From Methylobacterium sp. Leaf104 (GTDB lineage: Bacteria > Pseudomonadota > Alphaproteobacteria > Rhizobiales > Beijerinckiaceae): a stretch of 64,000 nt of DNA. The stretch spans positions 62,001-126,000 of the forward strand of contig NZ_LMMZ01000004.1 in NCBI RefSeq assembly GCF_001422885.1, in the 5' to 3' direction. Position numbers and translations under genes: made by a program. How positions within the stretch are numbered: the first letter of the stretch is position 1; each line of letters begins with the position of its first letter. Under the pieces are notes generated by a model that was not told where the DNA came from, did no database searches, and saw nothing but the letters and a program-made list of their open reading frames with translations. Of the stretch, positions 34,219-41,621 are shown piece by piece.

Positions 34219-34657
34219 CTGCGACCGGTGGGCGGGTTGGTGCCGCCCCGGTGTGAGCGGGTGTTTAGAGGCTCCCTTTTGCGCTGGCAACCCTGGCCGG
34301 ACAGATTTTTCGCACGGGCGGGAGTGGCGCCCGGTTGGTGCGGCGCCCGGCGAGGCCGCCGCGGCGCGTCCGGTCGCGATCCGGGGATACCGTGCGGCGG
34401 GACCAGGTGTTTCGACGCGCTTGAGCGATGCGGGTCGCGATGCGCAGCGTATGCGTCGATCAAATCCAATGCTTTGCCGGAACCTGACCTTGGCGTTTCA
34501 TTCGATGATCTGTGTCAGGCCAAGGTGGAACAATTGTGACAAGGCTCCAGCGTGGCCATTCGAAAGGGAATTCCTCGGTTCTGGCCTGGAACGCTTTCCC
34601 CTCCTGCGGGATTGAGAGGGACTTCCGCCAGTCGCAGACTTATCCAAGGAGAACGCC
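34219..34657. other. intergenic region
   Basis: About 440 bases between the tRNA and the next gene on the plus strand. It must hold the tRNA promoter on the minus strand and that of the secreted protein on the plus strand. I see no gene or clear repeat. Confidence 0.4.
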
Positions 34658-35044
34658 GTGAAACGGTCCCTGACCACCCTCGCCATCCTGACGGTCCTCG
34701 GTGCGGGTTCGGCCTTCGCCCAGACCACCGTCACCGGCACACCTGCCCCGGACGCGAAGTCGAGCGCCACCTCCGGCGGCCAGGAGGCGGTGACCCGCCC
34801 CAACACCGACAAGCCCGACGCCACCAAGCCCGCCACCGCCAAGGCCGCGTCCAACGCCAAGCTCGAGGAAGGCGCCAACAGCTTCACCGAGGCCCAGACC
34901 CAGCACCGCCTCACCGAGGCCGGCTACAAGGACGTCAAGGGCCTGACCAAGGACGACAAGGGCATCTGGCGCGGCGAAGCGGTGCTCGACGGCAAGCCGG
35001 TCAAGGTCGGCGTCGACTTCAAGGGCAACGTGGCGGCGCAGTAG
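34658..35044 (+). CDS. secreted PepSY-like small protein
   Basis: A 128-residue periplasmic protein starting with GTG; AAGGAGAACGCC is a clear ribosome binding site. Signal peptide to about residue 22 (AGSAFA-Q), then a Thr/Ala/Lys-rich linker (residues 25-68). A C-terminal domain follows, with FTEAQTQHRLTEAGYKDV, GLTKDDKGIWRGEAVLDGKPVKVGVDFKGNV, which has the 'A...L...GY..V..L..D..G.W.A.A' pattern of PepSY-like domains. Function unknown; often found beside stress proteins, as here. Confidence 0.78.
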   Translation: MKRSLTTLAILTVLGAGSAFAQTTVTGTPAPDAKSSATSGGQEAVTRPNTDKPDATKPATAKAASNAKLEEGANSFTEAQTQHRLTEAGYKDVKGLTKDDKGIWRGEAVLDGKPVKVGVDFKGNVAAQ

Positions 35045-35096
35045 GCCCGTTCGCGAAACCCGCCCGCACCCCCTCGCCCGCCCACAGGAGTTTCCC

Positions 35097-35786
35097 ATGG
35101 CCCAGCAGACCATCACCGCCCTGTACGACGACTACAACGATGCCAGCGCGGCCGTCTCCAAGCTGGAGGCCGCCGGCGTGGCGCATGGCGACATCAGCAT
35201 CGTGAGCAGCAACGAGGGCGACCGGCATGCCGGGCGCCTGCGCACCACCACCGACCTCGATGCGCCCGGCCATACCGCTGCGGTCCATGGCGACACCCCC
35301 GAGAAGGCGTCGAGCGGCGCCGGCGCGGGTGCCACCGTCGGCACGGTCCTGGGCGGCGCCGCCGGCCTGCTGACCGGCCTCGGCCTCCTGGCGATCCCGG
35401 GCGTCGGCCCGGTGGTGGCGGCCGGCTGGCTCGTGGCCACGCTCACGGGCGCGGGCATCGGCGCCGCGGCCGGCGGCCTCGCCGGCGGCCTCACGGGGGC
35501 GGGTCTCAGCGAGTCCGACGCCCATACCTACAGCGAGGGCGTGCGCCGCGGCGGCACCCTGGTGACGGTCCGGGCCGACCAGGCCCATGCCGCGCGGGTG
35601 ATGGACATCCTCGAGGAGCACGGCTCGATCGACGTCGACGAGCGCGCGCAGAACTGGCGGGCCGAGGGCTGGACCGCCCCGCAGGCCGCCGCCGCGACAT
35701 CGCCGGATGCGATCCCGGGCAACGCCCTGGGCGGCACCGTCGAGGGTCGCAACCGTGTGCGTGCCTATCCGACCACCCCGGTCTGA
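35097..35786 (+). CDS. general stress protein with N-terminal YflT-like domain
   Basis: A 229-residue protein. The first 60 residues (TITALYDDYNDASAAVSKLEAAGVAHGDISIVSS) match the heat-induced stress protein YflT domain. The central part is a glycine-rich hydrophobic hairpin (about 75-142, GATVGTVLGGAAGLLTGLGLLAIPGVGP...GAAAGGLAGGLTGAG). After that come GGTLVTVRAD, HAARVMDILEEHGSIDVDERA and a disordered end. Such proteins are general stress factors without known mechanism. It follows the PepSY-like gene by 52 bases and ends at two hairpins. Confidence 0.85.
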   Translation: MAQQTITALYDDYNDASAAVSKLEAAGVAHGDISIVSSNEGDRHAGRLRTTTDLDAPGHTAAVHGDTPEKASSGAGAGATVGTVLGGAAGLLTGLGLLAIPGVGPVVAAGWLVATLTGAGIGAAAGGLAGGLTGAGLSESDAHTYSEGVRRGGTLVTVRADQAHAARVMDILEEHGSIDVDERAQNWRAEGWTAPQAAAATSPDAIPGNALGGTVEGRNRVRAYPTTPV

Positions 35787-35800
35787 GCGGCGGATTGCGG

Positions 35801-35869
35801 CCGCCTGCTTCGCGCAGGCGGTCCGACACAGCCGAAGAACCCCGGTGCCCTCGGCGCCGGGGCTCTTCG
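35801..35869 (+). terminator. double hairpin terminator after the stress-protein gene
   Basis: First stem CCGCCTGC (35801-35808) with GCAGGCGG (35814-35821). Second stem 35833-35869 has CCCCGG/CCGGGG at its core, extended by AAGA/TCTT and CCG/CGG around one mismatch. Together they should efficiently end the plus-strand transcript. Confidence 0.7.
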
Positions 35870-36372
35870 TGTCGGGATGGGACGGATGGCGCTTCGGAGC
35901 GTGGGCGCGACGGCGCACCCCGGGCCATCGGGTCCCGATCTCTCGACGATCTGCGCATGGTGAGGACAGGGTGGGTCCCGGAGCCGAAGCTCCGGGTTCT
36001 GTTTCGACGGTTACCCTACCGCAAGATGCTTACGCCGCGAGGCGGGCATCCATGACAACGTTATCGTTGGCATTTAGAGTTTTGGCCAAATGCTCGAAAC
36101 AGGGGTTGCCTGCGTCGAACCGGTCGAGTCCTTACCGACAGCCGCATCGTCCCTCACCGAAGTGAAAGCGAACTCGCGATCCCTTTACCGCCCAGTCGAT
36201 CCTATTTCGCCCCCATCAAAAGACCGCCTGCCGCAGCGACGTGCCGGGGCGCGATGGGCTTGTGGTGGAGGCGCCGGAGTACTGCCCTCCGGGTCCTGAA
36301 ACGTTATTACGAACCGGTCATCAACCGCAGCCCCGATATAGGCGAGATCGCCCCGCGGGTCCAGCCGGCGCG
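35870..36372. other. intergenic region with one orphan hairpin
   Basis: About 500 bases with no supported gene. A stem CCCGGAG/CTCCGGG (35977-35996) followed by TTCTGTTTC looks like an intrinsic terminator on the plus strand, but no gene ends just before it. The part 36040-36180 is AT-richer than its surroundings and may be the edge of a lost gene. Confidence 0.45.
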
Positions 36373-36699
36373 CTATCCCGCCGCACCGGTCCCGGGATCC
36401 GTCGCCTGCGCGAACCAGGCGGCGTAGGAGGTGGTGCGGGCCATGTGCCGGTTGAGGTCGGGCGCGCCGTCCTCCCACCAGACGGGGCCGCGTTCGCCGA
36501 GGCTCCGCTTGGCCGCGTCGACGGCGCGACGGGCCGCCGCGACGGCGTCCGGGTCCCCGGCCGCCCTGCCGGCCTTCACCGCCCGGCGCGCGTCCATCAG
36601 GGCGGCGACGAAGGCATCGCGCTGGGCCGGCGCGAGGTCGGGCCGGGTCCGGCGCCAGAGCCGGCCGCGGACGACGAGGTAGCGTCCGTCCGGCGTCAC
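36373..36699 (-). CDS. conserved hypothetical protein (alphaproteobacterial)
   Basis: A 108-residue cytosolic protein starting at GTG. Its pattern, MTPDGRYLVVRGRLWRRT followed by an Ala/Arg-rich helix and GERGPVWWEDGAPDLNRHMARTTSYA, is one I have seen repeatedly in alphaproteobacteria without known function. The conserved WW-(T/E)-DGAPDLNRHM block is the family hallmark. It lies 34 bases after the following small gene and is probably its partner in a two-gene operon. Confidence 0.75.
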   Translation of the reverse strand: MTPDGRYLVVRGRLWRRTRPDLAPAQRDAFVAALMDARRAVKAGRAAGDPDAVAAARRAVDAAKRSLGERGPVWWEDGAPDLNRHMARTTSYAAWFAQATDPGTGAAG

Positions 36700-36733
36700 C
36701 AGCGGCGCGGCGGCCGTCTCCCGTGGCGCGGCC

Positions 36734-36925
36734 CTACCCCGTGGCGCGGCCGCGGCGATGGGCCTGCTCCTCGATCAGGGCCTCGACGGCCGCGATGGTG
36801 TTCTCGAGATCGGCGACGCGGCGCAGCACGCTGTCGGGCGGCAGCATCTCGATCTTCGCGGCTTCGGTGATGAGGGTCCTCTGAGCGTCCTTGAGACGGT
36901 TGAGGAGGGATTCCAAGTCTGACAT
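36734..36925 (-). CDS. small coiled-coil hypothetical protein
   Basis: A 63-residue protein, mostly one long helix with heptad-like hydrophobics (LESLLNRLKDAQRTLITEAAKIEML, then RRVADLENTIAAVEALIEEQ). The opening is acidic and the end basic. It could dimerise as a coiled coil and pair with the product of the next gene downstream. Function not known. Confidence 0.6.
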   Translation of the reverse strand: MSDLESLLNRLKDAQRTLITEAAKIEMLPPDSVLRRVADLENTIAAVEALIEEQAHRRGRATG

Positions 36926-37003
36926 CGCTCGGCTTTAGCGGATGCCGGGGCCGGCCTGCAATGCACATCGCGGCGAGGGATGGAAGATATCCTTGGCTGT
37001 TGT

Positions 37004-37036
37004 CCTGTCGCGCGCCGAAATCCGACGCGCGACAGG
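37004..37036. terminator. terminator hairpin
   Basis: Perfect 11-pair stem CCTGTCGCGCG (37004-37014) with CGCGCGACAGG (37026-37036), 11-base loop. It lies just downstream of the alcohol dehydrogenase gene ending at 37080 and upstream of the small genes; a T tract is weak. Confidence 0.65.
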
Positions 37037-37079
37037 GTTCAGACTTCGAAGATCCTGACTCCGTCTTGGCGGTCCCGGC

Positions 37080-38252
37080 TCAGTTCGGGTGGAAGACCAC
37101 CTTCACGCAGCCGTCCTTCTTGTCGCGGAAAGTCTTGTAGAGGTCTGGACCGTCGGCGAGGTTGCTGGACCGGTGCGTGATCAGCGAGGTCATGTCGAAC
37201 TTGCCCTGTTGGATCAGGGCCGTCAGCGTCTCGAGGTAGCGCTTCACGTGGGTCTGCCCGCTCTTCAGGGTCAGGCCCTTCTGCACGATCGAGCCCATGT
37301 TGACCGGCACCGGGCCGCCATAGACGCCCGGCACCGAGACGATGCCGCAGGGGCGCACGGCTTTGATCGCCTCGGCGAGCACGTAGGGCCGCTCGGTCGA
37401 GGTCAGCTTCTCCTGCAGGGTGCTGAGCACCCCGGCGATGCCGTGGCCGGCGGTGGCCTCCATGCCGACGCAGTCGATGACGCCGTCGGCGCCCTCGCCC
37501 TTGCTGATCTCCTTGATGCGCTCGAAGACGTCCTCCTTCATGAAGTCGATGACGTCGGTCGCGCCGTATTTCCAGGCCAGCGCGATGCGTTCCGGCACGG
37601 TCTCGATGGCGATGATGCGCTCGGCGCCCATGATCTTGGCCGACTGGATCGCGAACAGGCCGACGGGCCCGGCCCCCCAGACCGCGATGATCTCGCCGCC
37701 CTTGATCTCGCAATGCTCGGCGCCCTGCCAGCCGGTGGGCAGGATGTCGGTGAGGAACAGGACCGACTCGTCGTCCATGCCGTCCGGGACCTTCATCGGA
37801 GCGACGTCGGCCATGGGCACGCGGACATACTCGGCCTGGCCCCCCGCATAGCCCCCGGTGAGGTGCGAATACCCGAACAGGCCCGCGGTGGTGTAGCCGA
37901 ACTGGGCGGCCGCCATCTCGGCGTTGCGGTTGGAGCGCTGGCAGACCGACCAGTTGCCGAGGCGGCACTGGCGGCACTCCCCGCAATTGATGTTGAAGGG
38001 GACGACGATGCGGTCGCCCTTGCGGAACTTGGTGAAGCCGCTCCCGACCTCGACCACCTCGCCCATGAACTCATGGCCGAGCACGTCGCCCGATTCCATA
38101 GTGGGCATCTGCCCGTCCATCAGGTGCAGGTCGGAGCCGCAGATCGCGCAGGACGTCACCTTGATGATGACGTCGCGCGCATCCTCGATCCGCGGATCGG
38201 GGACGGTGTCGCAGCGGATGTCGCCCTTGCCGTGCCAGCACAGTGCCTTCAT
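37080..38252 (-). CDS. zinc-dependent alcohol dehydrogenase, formaldehyde-dehydrogenase-like (glutathione-independent type)
   Basis: A 390-residue medium-chain dehydrogenase. Catalytic zinc ligands are Cys38 (CAICGSDLH), His60 and Glu61 (GHEFMGEV); the structural zinc loop has Cys90, Cys93, Cys96 and Cys104 (CGECRQCRLGNWSVC). The nucleotide loop is VWGAGPVGLFAIQ. The layout is that of FDH-like MDR proteins that oxidise formaldehyde or similar small alcohols and aldehydes. In a methylotroph this is one of several such proteins; substrate cannot be fixed from sequence. It is monocistronic. Confidence 0.88.
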   Translation of the reverse strand: MKALCWHGKGDIRCDTVPDPRIEDARDVIIKVTSCAICGSDLHLMDGQMPTMESGDVLGHEFMGEVVEVGSGFTKFRKGDRIVVPFNINCGECRQCRLGNWSVCQRSNRNAEMAAAQFGYTTAGLFGYSHLTGGYAGGQAEYVRVPMADVAPMKVPDGMDDESVLFLTDILPTGWQGAEHCEIKGGEIIAVWGAGPVGLFAIQSAKIMGAERIIAIETVPERIALAWKYGATDVIDFMKEDVFERIKEISKGEGADGVIDCVGMEATAGHGIAGVLSTLQEKLTSTERPYVLAEAIKAVRPCGIVSVPGVYGGPVPVNMGSIVQKGLTLKSGQTHVKRYLETLTALIQQGKFDMTSLITHRSSNLADGPDLYKTFRDKKDGCVKVVFHPN

Positions 38253-38520
38253 GGCGGATCTCCGCCCGCCCGGGGCCGGAATCCGGCGCGCGGCAGGCCT
38301 GATTGTGAGGGAAGCGGCGGCCGTGAGCCGGCCGTCCCGACGAGAAGGCGCCCGCGCCGGGCCTTGTTCCCTCCGGGTCTAGTTCTCTCCGGGCCCTGTT
38401 CTCTCAGGGATCCGGTCCCTGGATCGATCCGGCGGGTGGAACGGGGACGGGCCTCGCCCCGTTGGCCCCGCGGTCCGCGCCGGGCGTCCGCGCCGGATCC
38501 GCTTGTCCTGCGAAGGCCGC

Positions 38521-38841
38521 ATGCTGCTCCTCGTCCTGTTCCTCCTGCTCTTCGCGACCCTGGTGCTGATGGTCGTCCGGCGGCGCTACATCGGCCGCCT
38601 CACCTCCCTGGCGACGCTGCTGGCGGTCGCCATGCTGATGATCTGGATGCAGGACAACGGGCTCCTCCCCGGGACCCAGGGCCGGTTCAGCGACAGCCGC
38701 CCCCATACCAGCCTCGACCCGCCCCTGCCCGCGCCGCCCATGCCTGCGCCGCCCATGCCTGCGCCGCCCATGCCTGCGCCTCCCATGCCCACGCCTCCCA
38801 TGCCCACGCCTCCCATGCCCACGCCCCCGCGCGCGCCCTGA
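38521..38841 (+). CDS. small membrane protein with Pro-Pro-Met-Pro repeat tail
   Basis: About 106 residues. Two hydrophobic helices (MLLLVLFLLLFATLVLMVV; LATLLAVAMLMIWM) and a tail made of PPMPA/T repeats encoded by a 15-base tandem repeat. The repeat tail is probably extended and exposed; copy number may vary. The start at 38521 has GAAGG just upstream. No family recognised. Confidence 0.5.
   Translation: MLLLVLFLLLFATLVLMVVRRRYIGRLTSLATLLAVAMLMIWMQDNGLLPGTQGRFSDSRPHTSLDPPLPAPPMPAPPMPAPPMPAPPMPTPPMPTPPMPTPPRAP
38731..38820 (+). repeat. six tandem copies of a 15-base coding repeat
   Basis: Three copies of GCGCCGCCCATGCCT (38731-38775), one GCGCCTCCCATGCCC and two ACGCCTCCCATGCCC. They encode APPMP/TPPMP units in the membrane protein above. 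The sequence gradient from first to last copies shows stepwise duplication. Confidence 0.9.
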
Positions 38842-39078
38842 CGGACCCGGCCGTCGCGGCACCGCCCCGGTTTCTCTTCTTCTCTTCGGGGCTTCTCTTC
38901 GACCCCGGTTTCTCTTCGGCCCCTGTGTCGCTGGATCGCGTCGGTTGCCATGGACCGTTCGGGCCGATCGTGCGTTCACAGCACGGCCCGAGCCCATGTC
39001 TCGCTCGGGAGGCCGCGTCTTGGGGCCTCGGGTCCCGGGCGGAATCGGGGCCGGCGACGAACGAGGGGTATGGGGGCG

Positions 39079-39462
39079 ATGGCGAAAATCCTGCTGGTGG
39101 AAGATCACGAGGAGATCTGGGACTTCCTGTCCCGCCGGCTGAAGCGGCGCGGCTACGACGTGATCCTCGCCCATGACGGCGAGTCCGGCGTGCAGCAGGC
39201 GCGCACCGGGCGGCCCGACGTCATCCTCCTCGACATGAACCTGCCGATCCTCGACGGCTGGTCGGCGGCCCGCGTGCTGAAATCCGGCAGCGACACCAAG
39301 GGCATCCCGATCATCGCGCTGACCGCGCACGCCATGTCGGGCGATCGCGACAAGGCGATCCAGGCCGGCTGCAACGACTACCATCCGAAGCCGGTGGATT
39401 TCTCCAAGCTGCTGACCCAGATCAACGCCGCCGTCGGACCCCAGGCGCCCGCCGTCGCCTGA
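39079..39462 (+). CDS. single-domain response regulator (CheY-like)
   Basis: A 127-residue receiver domain without an output domain. Phosphoacceptor Asp52 in VILLDMNLPILDG, acidic pair Glu8/Asp9, switch residue Thr82 (ALTAHAM), and Lys104 (YHPKPVD). Its sequence is closest to the DivK-like or stand-alone receivers that follow hybrid kinases, where it would relay phosphate to a phosphotransferase or bind a partner. No histidine kinase is nearby, and the neighbouring plus-strand AI-2E family gene lies 95 bases downstream. Confidence 0.9.
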   Translation: MAKILLVEDHEEIWDFLSRRLKRRGYDVILAHDGESGVQQARTGRPDVILLDMNLPILDGWSAARVLKSGSDTKGIPIIALTAHAMSGDRDKAIQAGCNDYHPKPVDFSKLLTQINAAVGPQAPAVA

Positions 39463-39557
39463 GGCGCCGTTCCGGTCCGCGCCTCCCCTGTCGGCGTCCC
39501 CGGAGCCCCGGGCACCGGGCGCCCGCGTCGCTCACCTCAACGAGACCCATCCCATCC

Positions 39558-41462
39558 ATGAGCGACGATCCTATCACCGCCCGCCTCCTCCGGCAGGCGA
39601 TGCCGGTCTTCACGACCCTGGCCTCCTGCCTCCTCGTGATCACCATCGCGGCGGCCCTGTATCTCGGCCGCGACATCTTCGTGCCGGTGACCCTGGCGAT
39701 CCTGCTCAGCTTCGTCCTGGTGCCGGGGGTGCGCCTCCTGCGCCGCATCCGGGTGCCGCGGGCGTTGGCCGTCCTCGCCGTGGTGCTCACGGCCTTCGGG
39801 GCGCTGCTCGGGATCTCGCTCCTCATCGCCAACGAGGCGGCGCAGCTCGCCTCGGACCTGCCGCGCTACCAGGTGACGATGCGCGAGAAGATCGCCTCCC
39901 TGAAGGAGGCGACCGCCGGCAGCGGCACCCTCTCCCGCATGGTCGACATGGTGCAGGACCTCGGCGCCGAGCTGCAGCCGGACCCGAACGCCGCCGCCCC
40001 CGAGGGCAGCGCGGGCAGCCCCGCCCATCCCCTCCACGTGCAGATCGCCTCGGCCAAGGCGGGGCTGCTCGGCACCCTCGGCGCCGTGGCCGGGCCGATC
40101 CTGCATCCCCTCGCCACCACGGGCCTGATCCTGATCTTCACGATCTTCATCCTGCTGCAGCGGGAGGACCTGCGGAACCGGGCGATCCGGCTGGCGGGCT
40201 CCGGGGATCTGCGGCGGACCACGGCGGCCATCGACGACGCGGTGGCCCGCCTCAGCCGCTTCTTCCTCGCCCAGCTCGTCCTGAACATCGCCTTCGGCGT
40301 CGTGATCGGCTTCGGCCTGTGGTGGATCGGCGTGCCGAACCCGATCCTGTTCGGGGTGCTGGCCGCGATCATGCGCTTCGTGCCCTATATCGGCGCGGCG
40401 ATCAGCGCCCTCCTGCCCCTCATCGTGGCCGGCGCCGTCGATCCGGGCTGGAGCATGGTCATCGCCACCGCGATCCTGTTCGTGGTGGTGGAGCCCATCG
40501 CCGGCCACGTGGTCGAGCCGCTGCTCTACGGCCATTCCACCGGCCTCTCGCCCATCGCGGTGATCCTGGCCGCCACGCTCTGGGCATTCCTGTGGGGGCC
40601 GATCGGCCTCGTGCTGGCCACGCCTATCACCGTCTGCCTCGTGGTGCTGGGGCGTCACATCGAGCGGCTCTGGTACCTCGACGTCCTCCTGGGCGACCGC
40701 CCGGCCCTGGCGCCGCCGGAGATCTTCTACCAGCGCATGCTGGCGGGCGATCCCGAGGAGGCGATCGACCAGGGCCGGATGTTCCTGAAGGCCCGCGCCC
40801 TCGTCACCTATTACGACGAGGTCGTGCTGGCCGGCCTGCTGATGGCGCAGGAGGACCTCTCGCGCGGCACCCTCGACCGGACCCGGCAGGACGAGGTCGG
40901 CGCCGCCCTGCGCGCCGTGGTTGCCCGCCTCGGCACCGTGCCGGTGGGCCGCAGGGGCGGGTCCGCCGCCGCGGCCGGCAATTCGGAGACCTCGGCGGCC
41001 ATCGCGGCCATCGGACCCGACCGGCAGGTCGCCGCGGTGGTTCTGCGCCCCGACGAGCTCCCGGCCCGCTGGCGGGCGCCCCGGCCGGTGCTCTGCGTTT
41101 CCAGCCGCGGCCCCTTCGACGAGGCGGCCACGCTGATGCTCGGGCAGATCCTCGGCCGCCACGGCCTCGGGGCCCAGGTGATGTCGATGGCGCAGCTGCG
41201 CCGGGGCGAGACGCCGGACGACCTCTCGGGCATCGCCCTGGTGTGCTTCTCCTACCTGGAGCCCGTCAGCCTGTCGCAGATCCGCCTGAACGTGCGCCAG
41301 GCGCGCCGGGCGATTCCCGGTGTCCGGGTCCTGGTCGGCTTCTGGCGCGAGCGCGATCCCGCCTCCCTCGACCGCCTGCGCCGCACCCTCTCCGCCGACG
41401 TGCTGGTGACCACCCTGAACGGCGCCCTGGACGCGGCCCTGACCTTCGCCAGGCGGGCGTGA
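39558..41462 (+). CDS. AI-2E family transporter with an additional C-terminal domain
   Basis: A 634-residue protein. The first ~370 residues are the usual eight-helix AI-2E/PerM-type permease: RDIFVPVTLAILLSFVLVP, LIFTIFILLQREDLR, GLWWIGVPNPILFGVLAAIMRFVPYIG, PIAGHVVEPLLYGHSTGLSP. After it come about 260 extra cytoplasmic residues with DRPALAPPEIFYQRMLAGDPEEAI (a helical region) and a Rossmann-like alpha/beta end resembling a cobalamin-binding fold without a visible DxHxxG motif. Extension is more than twice the usual tail and may be regulatory. Confidence 0.88.
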   Translation: MSDDPITARLLRQAMPVFTTLASCLLVITIAAALYLGRDIFVPVTLAILLSFVLVPGVRLLRRIRVPRALAVLAVVLTAFGALLGISLLIANEAAQLASDLPRYQVTMREKIASLKEATAGSGTLSRMVDMVQDLGAELQPDPNAAAPEGSAGSPAHPLHVQIASAKAGLLGTLGAVAGPILHPLATTGLILIFTIFILLQREDLRNRAIRLAGSGDLRRTTAAIDDAVARLSRFFLAQLVLNIAFGVVIGFGLWWIGVPNPILFGVLAAIMRFVPYIGAAISALLPLIVAGAVDPGWSMVIATAILFVVVEPIAGHVVEPLLYGHSTGLSPIAVILAATLWAFLWGPIGLVLATPITVCLVVLGRHIERLWYLDVLLGDRPALAPPEIFYQRMLAGDPEEAIDQGRMFLKARALVTYYDEVVLAGLLMAQEDLSRGTLDRTRQDEVGAALRAVVARLGTVPVGRRGGSAAAAGNSETSAAIAAIGPDRQVAAVVLRPDELPARWRAPRPVLCVSSRGPFDEAATLMLGQILGRHGLGAQVMSMAQLRRGETPDDLSGIALVCFSYLEPVSLSQIRLNVRQARRAIPGVRVLVGFWRERDPASLDRLRRTLSADVLVTTLNGALDAALTFARRA

Positions 41463-41621
41463 GACCGGTCCGGACCGCGGGGGGCATTTGACATCCCCCT
41501 GGGCTTGACCCACTTCTCCCCCGCGCCGACCCCCTCTCCGGACGGATGGCGACGCCCCCCGCACAATCTGCGCACGGTCGTTGCCGCGGGTCAGGCCCTG
41601 ACGAGAGGCTCGTATCAGCAC

